This document shows, piece by piece, positions 8,658 to 16,392 of a DNA stretch of 23,965 nt. The DNA is taken from the IMG/VR virus record IMGVR_UViG_3300034407_000208, positions 1 to 23,965 of that record; one strand, 5' to 3'. Source of the stretch: a virus. The notes under the pieces are model-generated. The model did not search any database. It was not told the DNA's origin and worked only from the letters and a program-made list of their open reading frames with translations. A program made the translations under genes and the position numbers. The first letter of the stretch is position 1; every line of letters starts with the position of its first letter.

Positions 8658-9506
8658 TTAGTCTCCCGATTTGATGTACGCCACAATGGGTTTAGTACGT
8701 GCCTGTGATACCTTTGATGGTAGCTCCTCAATGTCGTAGCAAGAGAAGCGATAGTCACAGAACTTGCAGCTGTCATTGAGTACCAAGTTACCAGATGGTT
8801 TACCTCTAAAGGTTTCCGGTACAGGGCTGAAGCAACGCTTGAACTCGTTAGCGTTTACCGTTTCAATGTTACTCTCCAGCTTGTCCAGTTCTTCCTGCAA
8901 GTCCATACCATCTGCAGGTACATACTTGATGTTGCCATTGGCTTTGTTGACAACCCACCAGCCACCTACCTTTTTACCAGAGGCTTTGGCGTAACCAGCT
9001 AACTGCCCTACGTAACCAAATGGATCACTCTTCTTTAGTGTGTCAAAGGATTCAAACTTGTTTCGGTATGACCAGTCAGATGCAGACTTAACGTCATCTA
9101 CTGCACCATCCATAACCAAGTCGTAGCTGCCTTTGATCTTGTGTTCCCCTATCTCTAGTGTAACGAAGTTATCTTCATCGTTGTAATCAACCTTGGCTTC
9201 TTTGAGGATACCCTTGAATGCAGCTTCAACGATGTCCCCTAGTAGCATGTTCATTACAAATGTGGTCGGCAGTGGTAGGGCTTTCTCTGGCTCGTTTTTA
9301 GCGAACCAGAGTTGGCAAGTAGGTTTACCAATGTTAGACATACGTAAACGAAACTCGTCACGCCCTTTGCCACTACCGAACTGGCGGCGCATAGCATCCA
9401 TTACATCCTTGCCAACTTGTTCAATAGTCTCTTCGGACATTGTTGACTTACCGGATGTAGCATCTTCCAGATACTGATTGATCGCCAGTTCAGCAGGATG
9501 ATTCAT
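8658..9506 (-). CDS. RecB/Cas4-like PD-(D/E)XK exonuclease with probable Fe-S cluster
   Basis: This is probably the phage 5'-3' exonuclease that, as T7 gp6 does, removes primers, recombines phage DNA or degrades host DNA. The 282 residues show a RecB-type nuclease core: GDIVEAAF (D91, E94), GSYDLV (D129), D138-V-K140 and Q168-x-x-GY. Four cysteines, C64 near the start of the domain and C247, C250 and C256 at the end, match the Cas4/AddB pattern that binds a 4Fe-4S cluster. The ATG at 9506 shares one base with the SSB stop (TAATG), so translation is coupled to SSB. An AGAGGA site lies about 10 bases upstream. Confidence 0.9.
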   Translation of the reverse strand: MNHPAELAINQYLEDATSGKSTMSEETIEQVGKDVMDAMRRQFGSGKGRDEFRLRMSNIGKPTCQLWFAKNEPEKALPLPTTFVMNMLLGDIVEAAFKGILKEAKVDYNDEDNFVTLEIGEHKIKGSYDLVMDGAVDDVKSASDWSYRNKFESFDTLKKSDPFGYVGQLAGYAKASGKKVGGWWVVNKANGNIKYVPADGMDLQEELDKLESNIETVNANEFKRCFSPVPETFRGKPSGNLVLNDSCKFCDYRFSCYDIEELPSKVSQARTKPIVAYIKSGD

Positions 9507-10399
9507 TATGCAAAGTCCTCTTCGCTGATGTCAACGAATGCTTCCACCGTATCTACGTCAACGTCTTCGTTCTTGTGCATATTCTCATCCCATGTATTCA
9601 GAATGTATGTGTTGTAGTTCTGAATCCACGCCATGAAGTTACCGAATATTTCCTGTGTAACATTGTCCATCTCCAACGTGCTACCCAGATCAAGGTCAGC
9701 GTTTGGTACATAGAAGCTGCTACCATTTGGTAGTGGTACTTCACGTGTTGTGCAGTTGATGTTGTGTTGAGGTGGTAACCTACGCATCTTGGACAGCTTA
9801 ACAAACTGTTCACCCATAGTCTTGAAGGCATCACGGTTGTCTACTTCCCAGATGAATGGTGTCACTTCTACATCTACTGCATTGCCCTCTGCATCTGTAG
9901 GGTTGATTAACTCCACAGTACCAAAGATTGCACGGACACGTTTGATAGACTTGATAAGGTCTTTCATGTTGTCCGGTAGTGCCGCCCAGTCTTTGATGAA
10001 ACCAGCGGGTTTACCACAGTTGAAGCCACCGTCATTGTCCTTCATGTCACCGTTAAGATCGGTAGCCATGACGGTCTTGACGAAGCGGTTAGCTGTGTTG
10101 TCGTTGCCCTTGATGAACTTCTTGTACATGAAACGCTGCAAGAATGGACGGATGTTTACGCCCTCTGCATAGTACGTGGGGCCATCGGGGATTTCTAGTT
10201 TGTATGCACCGCCACCAATGACCTCTACGTTCTTCATCTTACCATTGACCTCTTGCTGGCCCATGATAGGTGTGTGATGAATACGTAACCGTGCAAGTGT
10301 GCTTGCTTTGCTGCTTGCCTTTGGTGCATCTGCCTCCATGCCCATAGCCTTTGCCATTGCAGAGAAGTTGTTGGTGTCGATTGTTGCTACTTCATTCAT
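9506..10399 (-). CDS. Probable single-stranded DNA-binding protein (T7 gp2.5 role)
   Basis: The 297-residue protein fits the phage SSB role: a disordered N-terminus, a large beta-rich core with many aromatic residues (about 60-250) and an acidic tail ending in a phenylalanine near the terminus (ISEEDFA). Such tails bind polymerase and helicase in T7 and E. coli SSBs. Length and position between DNA polymerase and exonuclease agree with SSB genes of marine podoviruses. I see no diagnostic motif that proves the fold, so the assignment combines tail, context and size. It has AAAAGGAG before ATG 10399 and its own strong promoter candidate at 10432-10460. A high level of product would be expected for a stoichiometric DNA-coating protein. 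Confidence 0.8.
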   Translation of the reverse strand: MNEVATIDTNNFSAMAKAMGMEADAPKASSKASTLARLRIHHTPIMGQQEVNGKMKNVEVIGGGAYKLEIPDGPTYYAEGVNIRPFLQRFMYKKFIKGNDNTANRFVKTVMATDLNGDMKDNDGGFNCGKPAGFIKDWAALPDNMKDLIKSIKRVRAIFGTVELINPTDAEGNAVDVEVTPFIWEVDNRDAFKTMGEQFVKLSKMRRLPPQHNINCTTREVPLPNGSSFYVPNADLDLGSTLEMDNVTQEIFGNFMAWIQNYNTYILNTWDENMHKNEDVDVDTVEAFVDISEEDFA

Positions 10400-10431
10400 A
10401 TTGTAGTCTCCTTTTGATAAAGCGAAAGTTA

Positions 10432-10460
10432 GTTATATCATGCTACGTCTTTTGTGTCAA
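10432..10460 (-). promoter_or_regulatory. sigma70-like promoter for SSB and downstream genes
   Basis: Read on the - strand, a perfect -35 TTGACA (10455-10460) is followed after exactly 17 bp by TATAAC (10432-10437), five of six matches to TATAAT. The -35 lies in the last codons of the DNA polymerase gene and the -10 in the 38-bp gap before SSB. The predicted transcript would start near 10425 and give a short leader carrying AAAAGGAG. This is the cleanest promoter in the window. Confidence 0.75.
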
Positions 10461-12486
10461 GCCAATTAGGACCAATCTTTGCCTCAAGTAGAAGTGGTAT
10501 GTTGAAATCAATACCCCACTTTCTATTGACGATTGGTATAAGCTTGTCATTCGCAGCTTGTATTACACGTAGTACCATGTCCTCTTCTTCTGGGTGTACG
10601 TCAATTACAATTGAGTCATGCACCGTGTTTACTACGCAGCTACGTAGCTTGTTTGCCGTTAGTAACTTATCAATGTATATCAGAGATATTGGTACTATGT
10701 CAGCCGTTGCAAACGATTGTACAGGATAATTTTTAATCTGTGTGAAATATGTCACACCCCCATACCGTCTACGTGTTACATCGGGAAAGGAGAACTCCCT
10801 ACCTGATGGTGTTGTGATCATGCCAGTGTTGAGTGCCTCGGTAGCCAAGCTCTTGTGCCAGTTGGCAACACCTGCATACTTTGTCGTAAACTGTTTGTAG
10901 TATGCCGCTTCTGCCTCTGATCTACCGAAACCACTAGCCCCATACAAAGGAGCAAAGGTATGTGCCTTAGCCTCTTGACGTGACATAGGTTGACCTGCAT
11001 CCGTGATAACTTGTGCAGTATAACTGTGTACGTCGAAGCCTGTGACAACCTCGTCAATAGCTGTCCTGTCCTGCGATAGGAATGCAGCGACACGAAACTC
11101 AAGCTGTGCGAAGTCAGCTTCCATAATCTTGCCACCCTCCCAGCGAGACACGAACACTTTCTTGACGGGGAATGTACCGCCACGTGGCATGTTCTGCATG
11201 TTGGGGTCTGCACCTGACAGTCGGCCTGTACCTGTACGATGCTGTAACAAACGTACATGCAACAAACCATCTGGCTTCATGTGGTTGGAGATACCCTCAA
11301 CAAAACTACTGAGGTACGTCTCAACGGCTGATAGCCTACGAACATTACGTAGGAATGTCTCTGCCTCTTTCATACCACGTGAACGTGCAATACCTTCCAA
11401 GAATATTAGGTTGTCCTTTCCTGTACCGAATCCGTTAGCACTAACCCACTTGGAGTTAGGCGGTGTAAACTTTAGGCCAGCAATGTTATTACCCATATCA
11501 CTAAAGATATATCCAACAGAGTTACAATTGCTGCATTTATTTGGTCTAGCATATAATGTCCCATCCTTCTTTTGTTTACGTATCTGTCCACTACCGTTGC
11601 ATGTACTGCACTGGTGTGCTTTCTGCTTGTACAACTTGTCACTGTGTCTGTTGACTGTGCGTTTGTATTCTGCGTCAGGCATACGTTCATCAAACAAGTC
11701 AGCCCATACTTTCTTGTCGTGTGGCTTACGGCTGTAGATCACCCAAGACAATTGCTCTGGGCTGTTGAGATTGATAGGTCTGTCACCCATCAAGTCAGCT
11801 GCCTGTTCCTCTAGTGCAATCTTGAGTAGGTTGCGTTCACTCTCAAACTTTTGACGCACTTCGTCTAGTGCAGCTAGGTCAACCTTGAAACCACGTTGAT
11901 AGATACGTGCAAGGTGTATAGCCAGCTGGTTGGTCAACTCTAGGGTTGGCACTAAGGAGGTGCATCCCTCGTACTTCGTCTGCAAAGTAATATACAACTG
12001 TTGAGTTGCATGTAGATCGTGTGACAAATATTCCGATAATTCATCATGAGGAATATCACGTGTGGAATATCCATTCTTAAAGTACTCCTTCAATGTGTCT
12101 TGCTTTTGTGTGTCAAGAGCATAGCGTTCTGCACAAGCCTCAAGGGACAGAGGTTGTTTCTGTCCACGTTGTAGTACGTACTCGCCAAGCATGGTGTCGT
12201 ATACGTTACCATCATAGGTAAAGCCTGACTCCCACAACCACAACAGATCGTGTGGTGCGTTGTGTGCTATAAGCAAAGACGTATTGTCTAGTGCGTCTTG
12301 TACAATGCGGTGACCATTGGGGGTAGGTGCATGGTCTGCATGATCAAATGTGACAATGGTTTCTACACCGTTGTCTTCTAACATACCTACCATCACCAAC
12401 GTATTCTCTGGCTCAAACGGATCAAGGTGTAACTTGCCATTGCGTTTGACCGTTGTGTTTTCTACGTCAAGTGTTAGGTGTCTCAT
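10438..12486 (-). CDS. Family A (Pol I-type) replicative DNA polymerase with zinc-motif insertion
   Basis: The 682-residue polymerase replicates the phage genome. The 3'-5' proofreading domain is intact: D7 and E9 (LDVENT), N76 and D80 (AHNAPHDLL), Y153 and D157 (YLSHD). Polymerase motif A is DFAQLEFR (D458), motif B is R503...K507...F511...YG and motif C is H623-D624. The residue equivalent to E. coli F762 is Phe (F511). No N-terminal 5'-3' nuclease domain is present, as in T7. An unusual segment at about 290-325 has two Cys-x-x-Cys pairs (C293/C296 and C318/C321), each followed by Gly-rich residues like a DnaJ zinc finger, in the thumb region. I chose ATG 12486 because AGGAG lies five bases upstream; a longer frame to 12519 would overlap the gene before. 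Confidence 0.96.
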   Translation of the reverse strand: MRHLTLDVENTTVKRNGKLHLDPFEPENTLVMVGMLEDNGVETIVTFDHADHAPTPNGHRIVQDALDNTSLLIAHNAPHDLLWLWESGFTYDGNVYDTMLGEYVLQRGQKQPLSLEACAERYALDTQKQDTLKEYFKNGYSTRDIPHDELSEYLSHDLHATQQLYITLQTKYEGCTSLVPTLELTNQLAIHLARIYQRGFKVDLAALDEVRQKFESERNLLKIALEEQAADLMGDRPINLNSPEQLSWVIYSRKPHDKKVWADLFDERMPDAEYKRTVNRHSDKLYKQKAHQCSTCNGSGQIRKQKKDGTLYARPNKCSNCNSVGYIFSDMGNNIAGLKFTPPNSKWVSANGFGTGKDNLIFLEGIARSRGMKEAETFLRNVRRLSAVETYLSSFVEGISNHMKPDGLLHVRLLQHRTGTGRLSGADPNMQNMPRGGTFPVKKVFVSRWEGGKIMEADFAQLEFRVAAFLSQDRTAIDEVVTGFDVHSYTAQVITDAGQPMSRQEAKAHTFAPLYGASGFGRSEAEAAYYKQFTTKYAGVANWHKSLATEALNTGMITTPSGREFSFPDVTRRRYGGVTYFTQIKNYPVQSFATADIVPISLIYIDKLLTANKLRSCVVNTVHDSIVIDVHPEEEDMVLRVIQAANDKLIPIVNRKWGIDFNIPLLLEAKIGPNWLDTKDVA

Positions 12487-12500
12487 GTATTCTCCTGTTG

Positions 12501-12686
12501 CTAGGACCAAACGTCCCATTCATCCGTTAGTAATGTATCATTTTTGTACACCCTGTCAAGTGCATCTTCAAACTCTTTATCGTTTGCGTATCTTTTCATG
12601 GCCTCAACTGCCTCAGTTACACTAAGATTGTTTTCGATCATTGCGTTGTACAATTTAATTTCTGATGCCTGTGTTGCTGTACTCAT
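12501..12686 (-). CDS. Small helical acidic protein (61 aa)
   Basis: A 61-residue, mainly helical acidic protein with the segment LSVTEAVEAMKRYANDKEFEDALDRVY, not recognised. AAAGGAG overlaps the stop of the DUF3310 gene and serves ATG 12686, so translation is probably coupled. It sits directly before DNA polymerase and carries a promoter candidate for polymerase in its 3' part. Confidence 0.72.
   Translation of the reverse strand: MSTATQASEIKLYNAMIENNLSVTEAVEAMKRYANDKEFEDALDRVYKNDTLLTDEWDVWS
12532..12559 (-). promoter_or_regulatory. Possible promoter for DNA polymerase
   Basis: On the - strand TTGACA (12554-12559) is followed after 16 bp by TACATT (12532-12537), a four-of-six -10. It lies in the end of the 61-residue gene, and a transcript starting near 12525 would reach the polymerase ATG at 12486 with its AGGAG site. 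It is weaker than the SSB promoter but placed in the same way. Confidence 0.4.
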
Positions 12687-12693
12687 TGTATGG

Positions 12694-12984
12694 TTACTCC
12701 TTTCCCTGTAGATGTATCAATCTTTCCAAGTACCATTGTGCTTTCAACAAGTCTTCCTGTTTGTTCTTGTAACGCCAGCGGTGTAGGTACTTAGCGACAT
12801 TTCCACGTAAGTATCCTATGTACTCCTCTGTAGTTAGAAAGTCTTCAATGTAATCTATACATTCTATCTTACCTTTGCCGTAGTGTGGCGGGTTGTTTAC
12901 ATTATCCGGTGTATGTTCTGACAATACTTTCTCCTTAAAGTCTTCATGCTCTTTCACAAGTCTCTTCCATTCACTGCTAATCAT
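12694..12984 (-). CDS. DUF3310 protein, T7 gp1.7-like (nucleotide kinase family)
   Basis: The 96-residue protein carries the DUF3310 signature: NNPPHYGKGKIECIDYIED, then a helix with Tyr-x-x-Gly-Asn-x-x-Lys-Tyr-x-x-Arg (residues about 60-75) and a C-terminal helix QEDLLKAQWYLERLI. DUF3310 occurs in T7 gp1.7, reported as a dGMP/dTMP kinase, and in many phages. A kinase would fit the dNTP-supply genes here, but the phage copy is shorter than gp1.7 and may be only the domain. I chose ATG 12984 since AGGAGG lies five bases upstream; it overlaps the upstream stop as ATGA. Confidence 0.9.
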   Translation of the reverse strand: MISSEWKRLVKEHEDFKEKVLSEHTPDNVNNPPHYGKGKIECIDYIEDFLTTEEYIGYLRGNVAKYLHRWRYKNKQEDLLKAQWYLERLIHLQGKE

Positions 12985-13169
12985 TCTTCCTCCTGACAGA
13001 AACCACACCATGTGTCTCTACTAGCATTACCACAACTGACACATTTACGCCACTTGTTTTTTGCATCACGATCAAAGGATGCCTTACGTTCTTCAGGTGT
13101 CATTGGTCTAATGTCTGTGAAGTCTGCCTCTAAGGGCCACTCATTGTCTGTCACGGAGTACATCCTCAT
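12981..13169 (-). CDS. Small zinc-ribbon-like protein, start uncertain
   Basis: The C-terminal half has two Cys-x-x-Cys pairs ([16 protein letters not shown]), the pattern of a small zinc ribbon, after an Arg/Lys-rich stretch; the N-terminal half is acidic. I do not recognise the protein further. Several starts are possible: ATG 13169 (used here, 62 residues), ATG 13163 with GAGG directly against it, GTG 13154 with GAGG nine bases upstream, and TTG 13190. All overlap the upstream gene. The end overlaps the DUF3310 gene by 4 bp. It may bind nucleic acid or a protein partner. Confidence 0.68.
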   Translation of the reverse strand: MRMYSVTDNEWPLEADFTDIRPMTPEERKASFDRDAKNKWRKCVSCGNASRDTWCGFCQEEE

Positions 13170-13353
13170 ACTTATTGAACAACTGCTCAAACTTCCATTG
13201 GTACACTTGCTGCATACCCATCAGTGCGTTCATCAGTTCATCCTGTGTAGGATCACGATCACCGTCACCTATCTGTCTGAACACAACCTGTAGGTCATCA
13301 CACACATGCCAGCAATCCATTATCATTGGCTCCAAGTCATATAGTTTAGGCAT
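13141..13353 (-). CDS. Small unassigned protein (70 aa)
   Basis: A 70-residue protein with an acidic N-terminus ([21 protein letters not shown]) and two predicted helices, the second reading [20 protein letters not shown]. No family recognised. Three consecutive ATG codons follow GGAGG; the third, at 13353, gives a normal six-base spacing and is chosen. The start overlaps the ThyX end by 8 bp. Confidence 0.72.
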   Translation of the reverse strand: MPKLYDLEPMIMDCWHVCDDLQVVFRQIGDGDRDPTQDELMNALMGMQQVYQWKFEQLFNKYEDVLRDRQ

Positions 13354-13996
13354 CATCATCCTCCGTCAGAGCATCCCACGATACAGGGAATAGTTCAATC
13401 ATCTTACGATCAATTTGATTAGCTACCTCACGTGTCTCTGCTTGTGTGTCAGACTTGCAACGCAGGTTACACATGTCAGCAAAGGCATCTAGGCTACCAC
13501 TCCAGTACCACTCAGTCATGGTAGACTGTGGGAGTTCCATACGGGCTTGTTCTGGTGCTACACCCTGCGCTAGAAGGTCTTTGTAGGATTTAAGTGCTGC
13601 CCAACCTGAACTACCCCAATCACCTACATCTACTACACCATCAGAGCCTTGCTTCTTGTCAGCACTACGTCCACGCCATGCATAAGGAGTGTATAGCTCA
13701 GGCTCATCATCGACGTACCTGCGGCTGATCTCATTCCATCTCAAGAACTTATGCTTGACTAGCTGTCGTGCTACAAAGATCGGAGCCTTGACGTGGAAGC
13801 TGGCAAAGCAATGACCGAATGGGCTGATGTGTTTGTGCTTGGCTAGATAACGGATCAGCTTATCATCTTTCTTCTTGAGCTTGGGTGGCCCCCAAGGATC
13901 GTCTTCCATCTCACTTGTCTTACCAAACGATACCCGGGCTGCGTTAGCTACAGTCAGGTCATTACCCATGTGGTCAATGTACGTTGCTTTAATCAT
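13346..13996 (-). CDS. thyX: Flavin-dependent thymidylate synthase ThyX
   Basis: ThyX converts dUMP to dTMP with methylene-tetrahydrofolate, FAD and NAD(P)H. The 216-residue protein fits the family length. The ThyX motif, normally RHRxxSxNExSxRY, reads [14 protein letters not shown] at 81-94: both arginines of RHR are lysine and the first serine is arginine, while H82, N88, E89, S91 and R93 remain. SPFGH near 58 and a tail with [17 protein letters not shown] fit the family's dUMP- and FAD-binding parts. It overlaps the upstream nuclease stop as ATGA; GGAG lies about 11 bases before ATG 13996. With RNR and MazG it forms the dNTP-supply set. It avoids dependence on host ThyA. Confidence 0.94.
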   Translation of the reverse strand: MIKATYIDHMGNDLTVANAARVSFGKTSEMEDDPWGPPKLKKKDDKLIRYLAKHKHISPFGHCFASFHVKAPIFVARQLVKHKFLRWNEISRRYVDDEPELYTPYAWRGRSADKKQGSDGVVDVGDWGSSGWAALKSYKDLLAQGVAPEQARMELPQSTMTEWYWSGSLDAFADMCNLRCKSDTQAETREVANQIDRKMIELFPVSWDALTEDDDA

Positions 13997-14466
13997 GGTA
14001 AATTAAGCTCCTCTATCTTTAGGTTATAACAGTCTGCCCTTACTGTGAAGTTGTTTGATGGGTCTACATCACCTTTCTTTAGGGGAGTAGCTTTTTTGTA
14101 GTACTCTTGCTTATCCATTACGCCTAAGAACCATGCGGTATCAAGCGTATTCTTAACACGTACAAAAGCGTATGCGTCACAAGCTTGACTCGTATTAAAT
14201 TTAGCAACCGAACATTCATAATAAGACCGAGGCGGTACTGTTGTTTGTTTTGTCTTAACGTCTACCTTCTTACCATCTTTGGTAACTAGATCATAATCAT
14301 ATGTATTAGACCAGCTACCACCCATTATACTCAATGCTACTTGCTCCCCAATGAAACCCACTAAATTACCTGCACCATTTCGTATGGAGTTATTAAGTGT
14401 TCCCATTTCTTTATCTTTTAACTTGGCCTTATCTATCATTTCTTGCGTCACTGATACTTCAATCAT
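13993..14466 (-). CDS. PD-(D/E)XK-type endonuclease
   Basis: A 157-residue protein with a clear restriction-like nuclease core: E41 in GEQVAL, D59 in YDYDLV and D69-V-K71 in KKVDVKTKQT, then the strand YYECSVAKF. This matches small phage or archaeal endonuclease folds. It could cut host DNA, process replication intermediates or act as a homing-type enzyme; the sequence does not decide. GGAG and AGGTAG precede ATG 14466, and the start overlaps the preceding small gene by 8 bp. Confidence 0.84.
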   Translation of the reverse strand: MIEVSVTQEMIDKAKLKDKEMGTLNNSIRNGAGNLVGFIGEQVALSIMGGSWSNTYDYDLVTKDGKKVDVKTKQTTVPPRSYYECSVAKFNTSQACDAYAFVRVKNTLDTAWFLGVMDKQEYYKKATPLKKGDVDPSNNFTVRADCYNLKIEELNLP

Positions 14467-14638
14467 CTACCTGTACTCCAATGCACTCAATTGTCTCACT
14501 GTTTTCGTTCACCATAACTGCCGCATCCTTTAAGGCAGCTTTGCAAACAGTCTCATTGTCATACGTGCCTAAGTGGTAGTATCGTACACCAGTTTCGGGG
14601 ACAACGACAAACCATATTAACAACCATATTGTATTCAT
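14459..14638 (-). CDS. Small protein with N-terminal hydrophobic segment
   Basis: A 59-residue protein beginning MNTIWLLIWFVVVPETG, a hydrophobic stretch that could be a signal peptide or single membrane helix, followed by a small domain with two cysteines (C31 and C51) that could form a disulfide outside the cytoplasm. I chose ATG 14638, which overlaps the upstream stop as ATGA and has GGGAG upstream; a longer frame begins at 14692. It could be a membrane-located host-modifying or superinfection protein, or part of lysis. No family was recognised. Confidence 0.66.
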   Translation of the reverse strand: MNTIWLLIWFVVVPETGVRYYHLGTYDNETVCKAALKDAAVMVNENSETIECIGVQVDD

Positions 14639-14970
14639 GTTATTGACTCCCACAGTATATCTTTTGCTTCGTCTTCCGATAAACTGAACCATTCACCGTT
14701 GTCCGGTTTGTTCCAAGGTTGCTTTGTCTTTGCTGCACCAAGCAAGTGTGCCTTACGTTCTGACTCATTGTAGTCAGCGCATTGTACACAGTGTACTAGC
14801 TTGTAGTCTCTCTTGGGTGAGCCTGTTTGGTAGTTGTTCAACCTAACCTCTGCGTCACGAGACTTACCTATCTTGATCCAACCGGGCCAAGCCTCATTGG
14901 ATAATGCGTACACATACCCGGCTTGCACTTGTTCATCTGCGAATGCGTCTATGTCTTCCTGTGTAATCAC
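14635..14970 (-). CDS. GIY-YIG superfamily protein (T5orf172 type)
   Basis: The 111-residue protein shows the GIY-YIG fold of the T5orf172/MUG113 type: GYVYALSN (18-25), WIKIGKS (31-37), R43, a segment VQCADYNESERKAH with the possible metal-binding E71, and GEWFSL (92-97). These are stand-alone nucleases, some linked with homing or DNA repair; the target here is unknown. It begins with GTG at 14970, overlapping the upstream stop as GTGA with GGAGG seven bases before. The domain fills the whole protein, so no separate DNA-binding domain is attached. Confidence 0.86.
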   Translation of the reverse strand: MITQEDIDAFADEQVQAGYVYALSNEAWPGWIKIGKSRDAEVRLNNYQTGSPKRDYKLVHCVQCADYNESERKAHLLGAAKTKQPWNKPDNGEWFSLSEDEAKDILWESIT

Positions 14971-15167
14971 TGTATGGCCTCCTCTACTTCTTCCAGTGCT
15001 TCATCAATCTCAACTACTACATCGGCAAGCTGGTTGTGTTTGTCTATTGTTTCCAACAATGCCAGTTGAAAGGTTGCAAGGTTCTCTCTCTGCTTGTGTT
15101 GATCCCATAGAATGAGACCAATACAAGTAAAGAAACCAATGTCCAGTAGAACCGCTATGTCTATCAT
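14967..15167 (-). CDS. Small membrane protein with coiled-coil tail
   Basis: The 66 residues comprise one N-terminal membrane helix (about 3-21, VLLDIGFFTCIGLILW), a short basic loop and an acidic helix to the end (ETIDKHNQL...EALEEVEEAIQ) likely to form a coiled coil. This is the layout of many phage spanin-like or holin-accessory proteins and of host-takeover membrane proteins, so the role is open. It overlaps helicase as ATGA at its start and the GIY-YIG gene at its end. Confidence 0.72.
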   Translation of the reverse strand: MIDIAVLLDIGFFTCIGLILWDQHKQRENLATFQLALLETIDKHNQLADVVVEIDEALEEVEEAIQ

Positions 15168-16387
15168 GATACGTACCGTGCAATCTTGTACTCCAGATCA
15201 GTGTGTACAATGCCGTGCCATCCTGACAACTTGTTCTTCACCACATTGATGTGACGCTGATTGTCTTCTTCCTCTTGACCCTCAACTGTAGGGTTCTTGG
15301 AGATCATGATCATTAGGTCTGCCTCTGCCGCTTTGCCTGTACGTGAGCCTTCCATCATAGCTTGGTTAAGTACAACCTTACCCTCTGCCTCCGCCGATAG
15401 CTGAGACATGTAGAATACTGCACAGTCCTGTTGCTTCGCAATCTGACGAGCATGGATAGCGTTAGCCTTGAGTGCTTCATCGGGACGTGAGAAGCCAGCT
15501 GTACGAGCAAACTTGTCACCCATGTCTAGTATAACTACGTCAGGTTTGTACGACTTGCACACTGACTCAACCCAGTTCATGTCACGGCCTGTTGCATCCT
15601 TGAACATAACCTTGTCACGTATCTTACTAAAGATAGACATAGCTTGTACCCTGTTCGTTACGATCTCATGCTTGTCCATACCTGTAGCTGCCGTAATGTA
15701 GCGGTGAGCTACACGGTGGTAGCCTTCCTCGTTACACAGTACAATAACCTTAGCACCCTGCCACGCAAAGCCGTTAGGCCCAGCAACAAGTGAGGCATGG
15801 AAGGATGTCTTACCTGTGTTAGGTCTAGCACCTACCTCAATCAGGTGACCAGCATTGATACCCTCAACCTTACGTGTTAACGTAGGGATGTTGAATGTCC
15901 ACTGTGACTCAAGATCAGTCATTGCAATGATTGTGTCGAGGTCAATGTCCTCCCACTCAACCTTGAGGTTGGGAGTGAAGTCATCACCGTACTGCTCAAG
16001 CATCTGACGTAGCGGATCAAGACTAGACTTGCTACCGTTTACATAGTCGAAGCCAAGGTTGGCAATGTCTTCTCCTACAACCTGCTGGAACAGCTTAGAC
16101 AGCACCTCCTGTGCTACGTCACTGCCCATAGGCTGCTCCTTACTTACTTGATGGAACAGGTGCTTGTATGCCTCTCTCTGTGCCGTTGTGAGGGTAGGGT
16201 TGTTAGCCATGAACAGAGCCTCAATCTCTGCCGGAGTTACGGTACGCTCATAGCGATCCATAGCTGTGTCGATTGCTTGCTTGATCTTGCGAACATCCTT
16301 GCTGAACAATCTGTCGGGGCAACGTGCGCCACGATGATCGTCATAGAAAGTCTTGTCCATCAAGCTACGAATAAGGGATAGTTCCAT
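15164..16387 (-). CDS. DnaB-like replicative DNA helicase
   Basis: The 407-residue helicase unwinds DNA ahead of the polymerase. The N-terminal 160 residues are helical, like the DnaB N-terminal domain, and the RecA-like motor has Walker A GARPNTGKT (186-194), the NEE element at 219-221 and Walker B VVILDMGD (284-291), with SQL near 328-330 and a C-terminal Arg-Thr-Gly-Lys segment. Unlike T7 gp4, where primase and helicase are fused, the two proteins here are separate, with primase just upstream. AGGAG is about 10 bases before ATG 16387. Confidence 0.93.
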   Translation of the reverse strand: MELSLIRSLMDKTFYDDHRGARCPDRLFSKDVRKIKQAIDTAMDRYERTVTPAEIEALFMANNPTLTTAQREAYKHLFHQVSKEQPMGSDVAQEVLSKLFQQVVGEDIANLGFDYVNGSKSSLDPLRQMLEQYGDDFTPNLKVEWEDIDLDTIIAMTDLESQWTFNIPTLTRKVEGINAGHLIEVGARPNTGKTSFHASLVAGPNGFAWQGAKVIVLCNEEGYHRVAHRYITAATGMDKHEIVTNRVQAMSIFSKIRDKVMFKDATGRDMNWVESVCKSYKPDVVILDMGDKFARTAGFSRPDEALKANAIHARQIAKQQDCAVFYMSQLSAEAEGKVVLNQAMMEGSRTGKAAEADLMIMISKNPTVEGQEEEDNQRHINVVKNKLSGWHGIVHTDLEYKIARYVS

Positions 16388-16392
16388 TGGGG

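Noticed and set aside
8657-8776. 40-residue N-terminal extension of endonuclease I
   Set aside because: It would lie within the exonuclease gene, while ATG 8656 has its own GGGAG and matches the T7 protein length.
9789-10172. 127-codon + strand open frame over SSB
   Set aside because: It is antisense to the SSB gene with no start signals and a random-looking product.
11042-11737. 231-codon open frame on the + strand
   Set aside because: It is antisense to conserved DNA polymerase motifs and has no ribosome site or recognisable protein; it is a shadow of codon bias.
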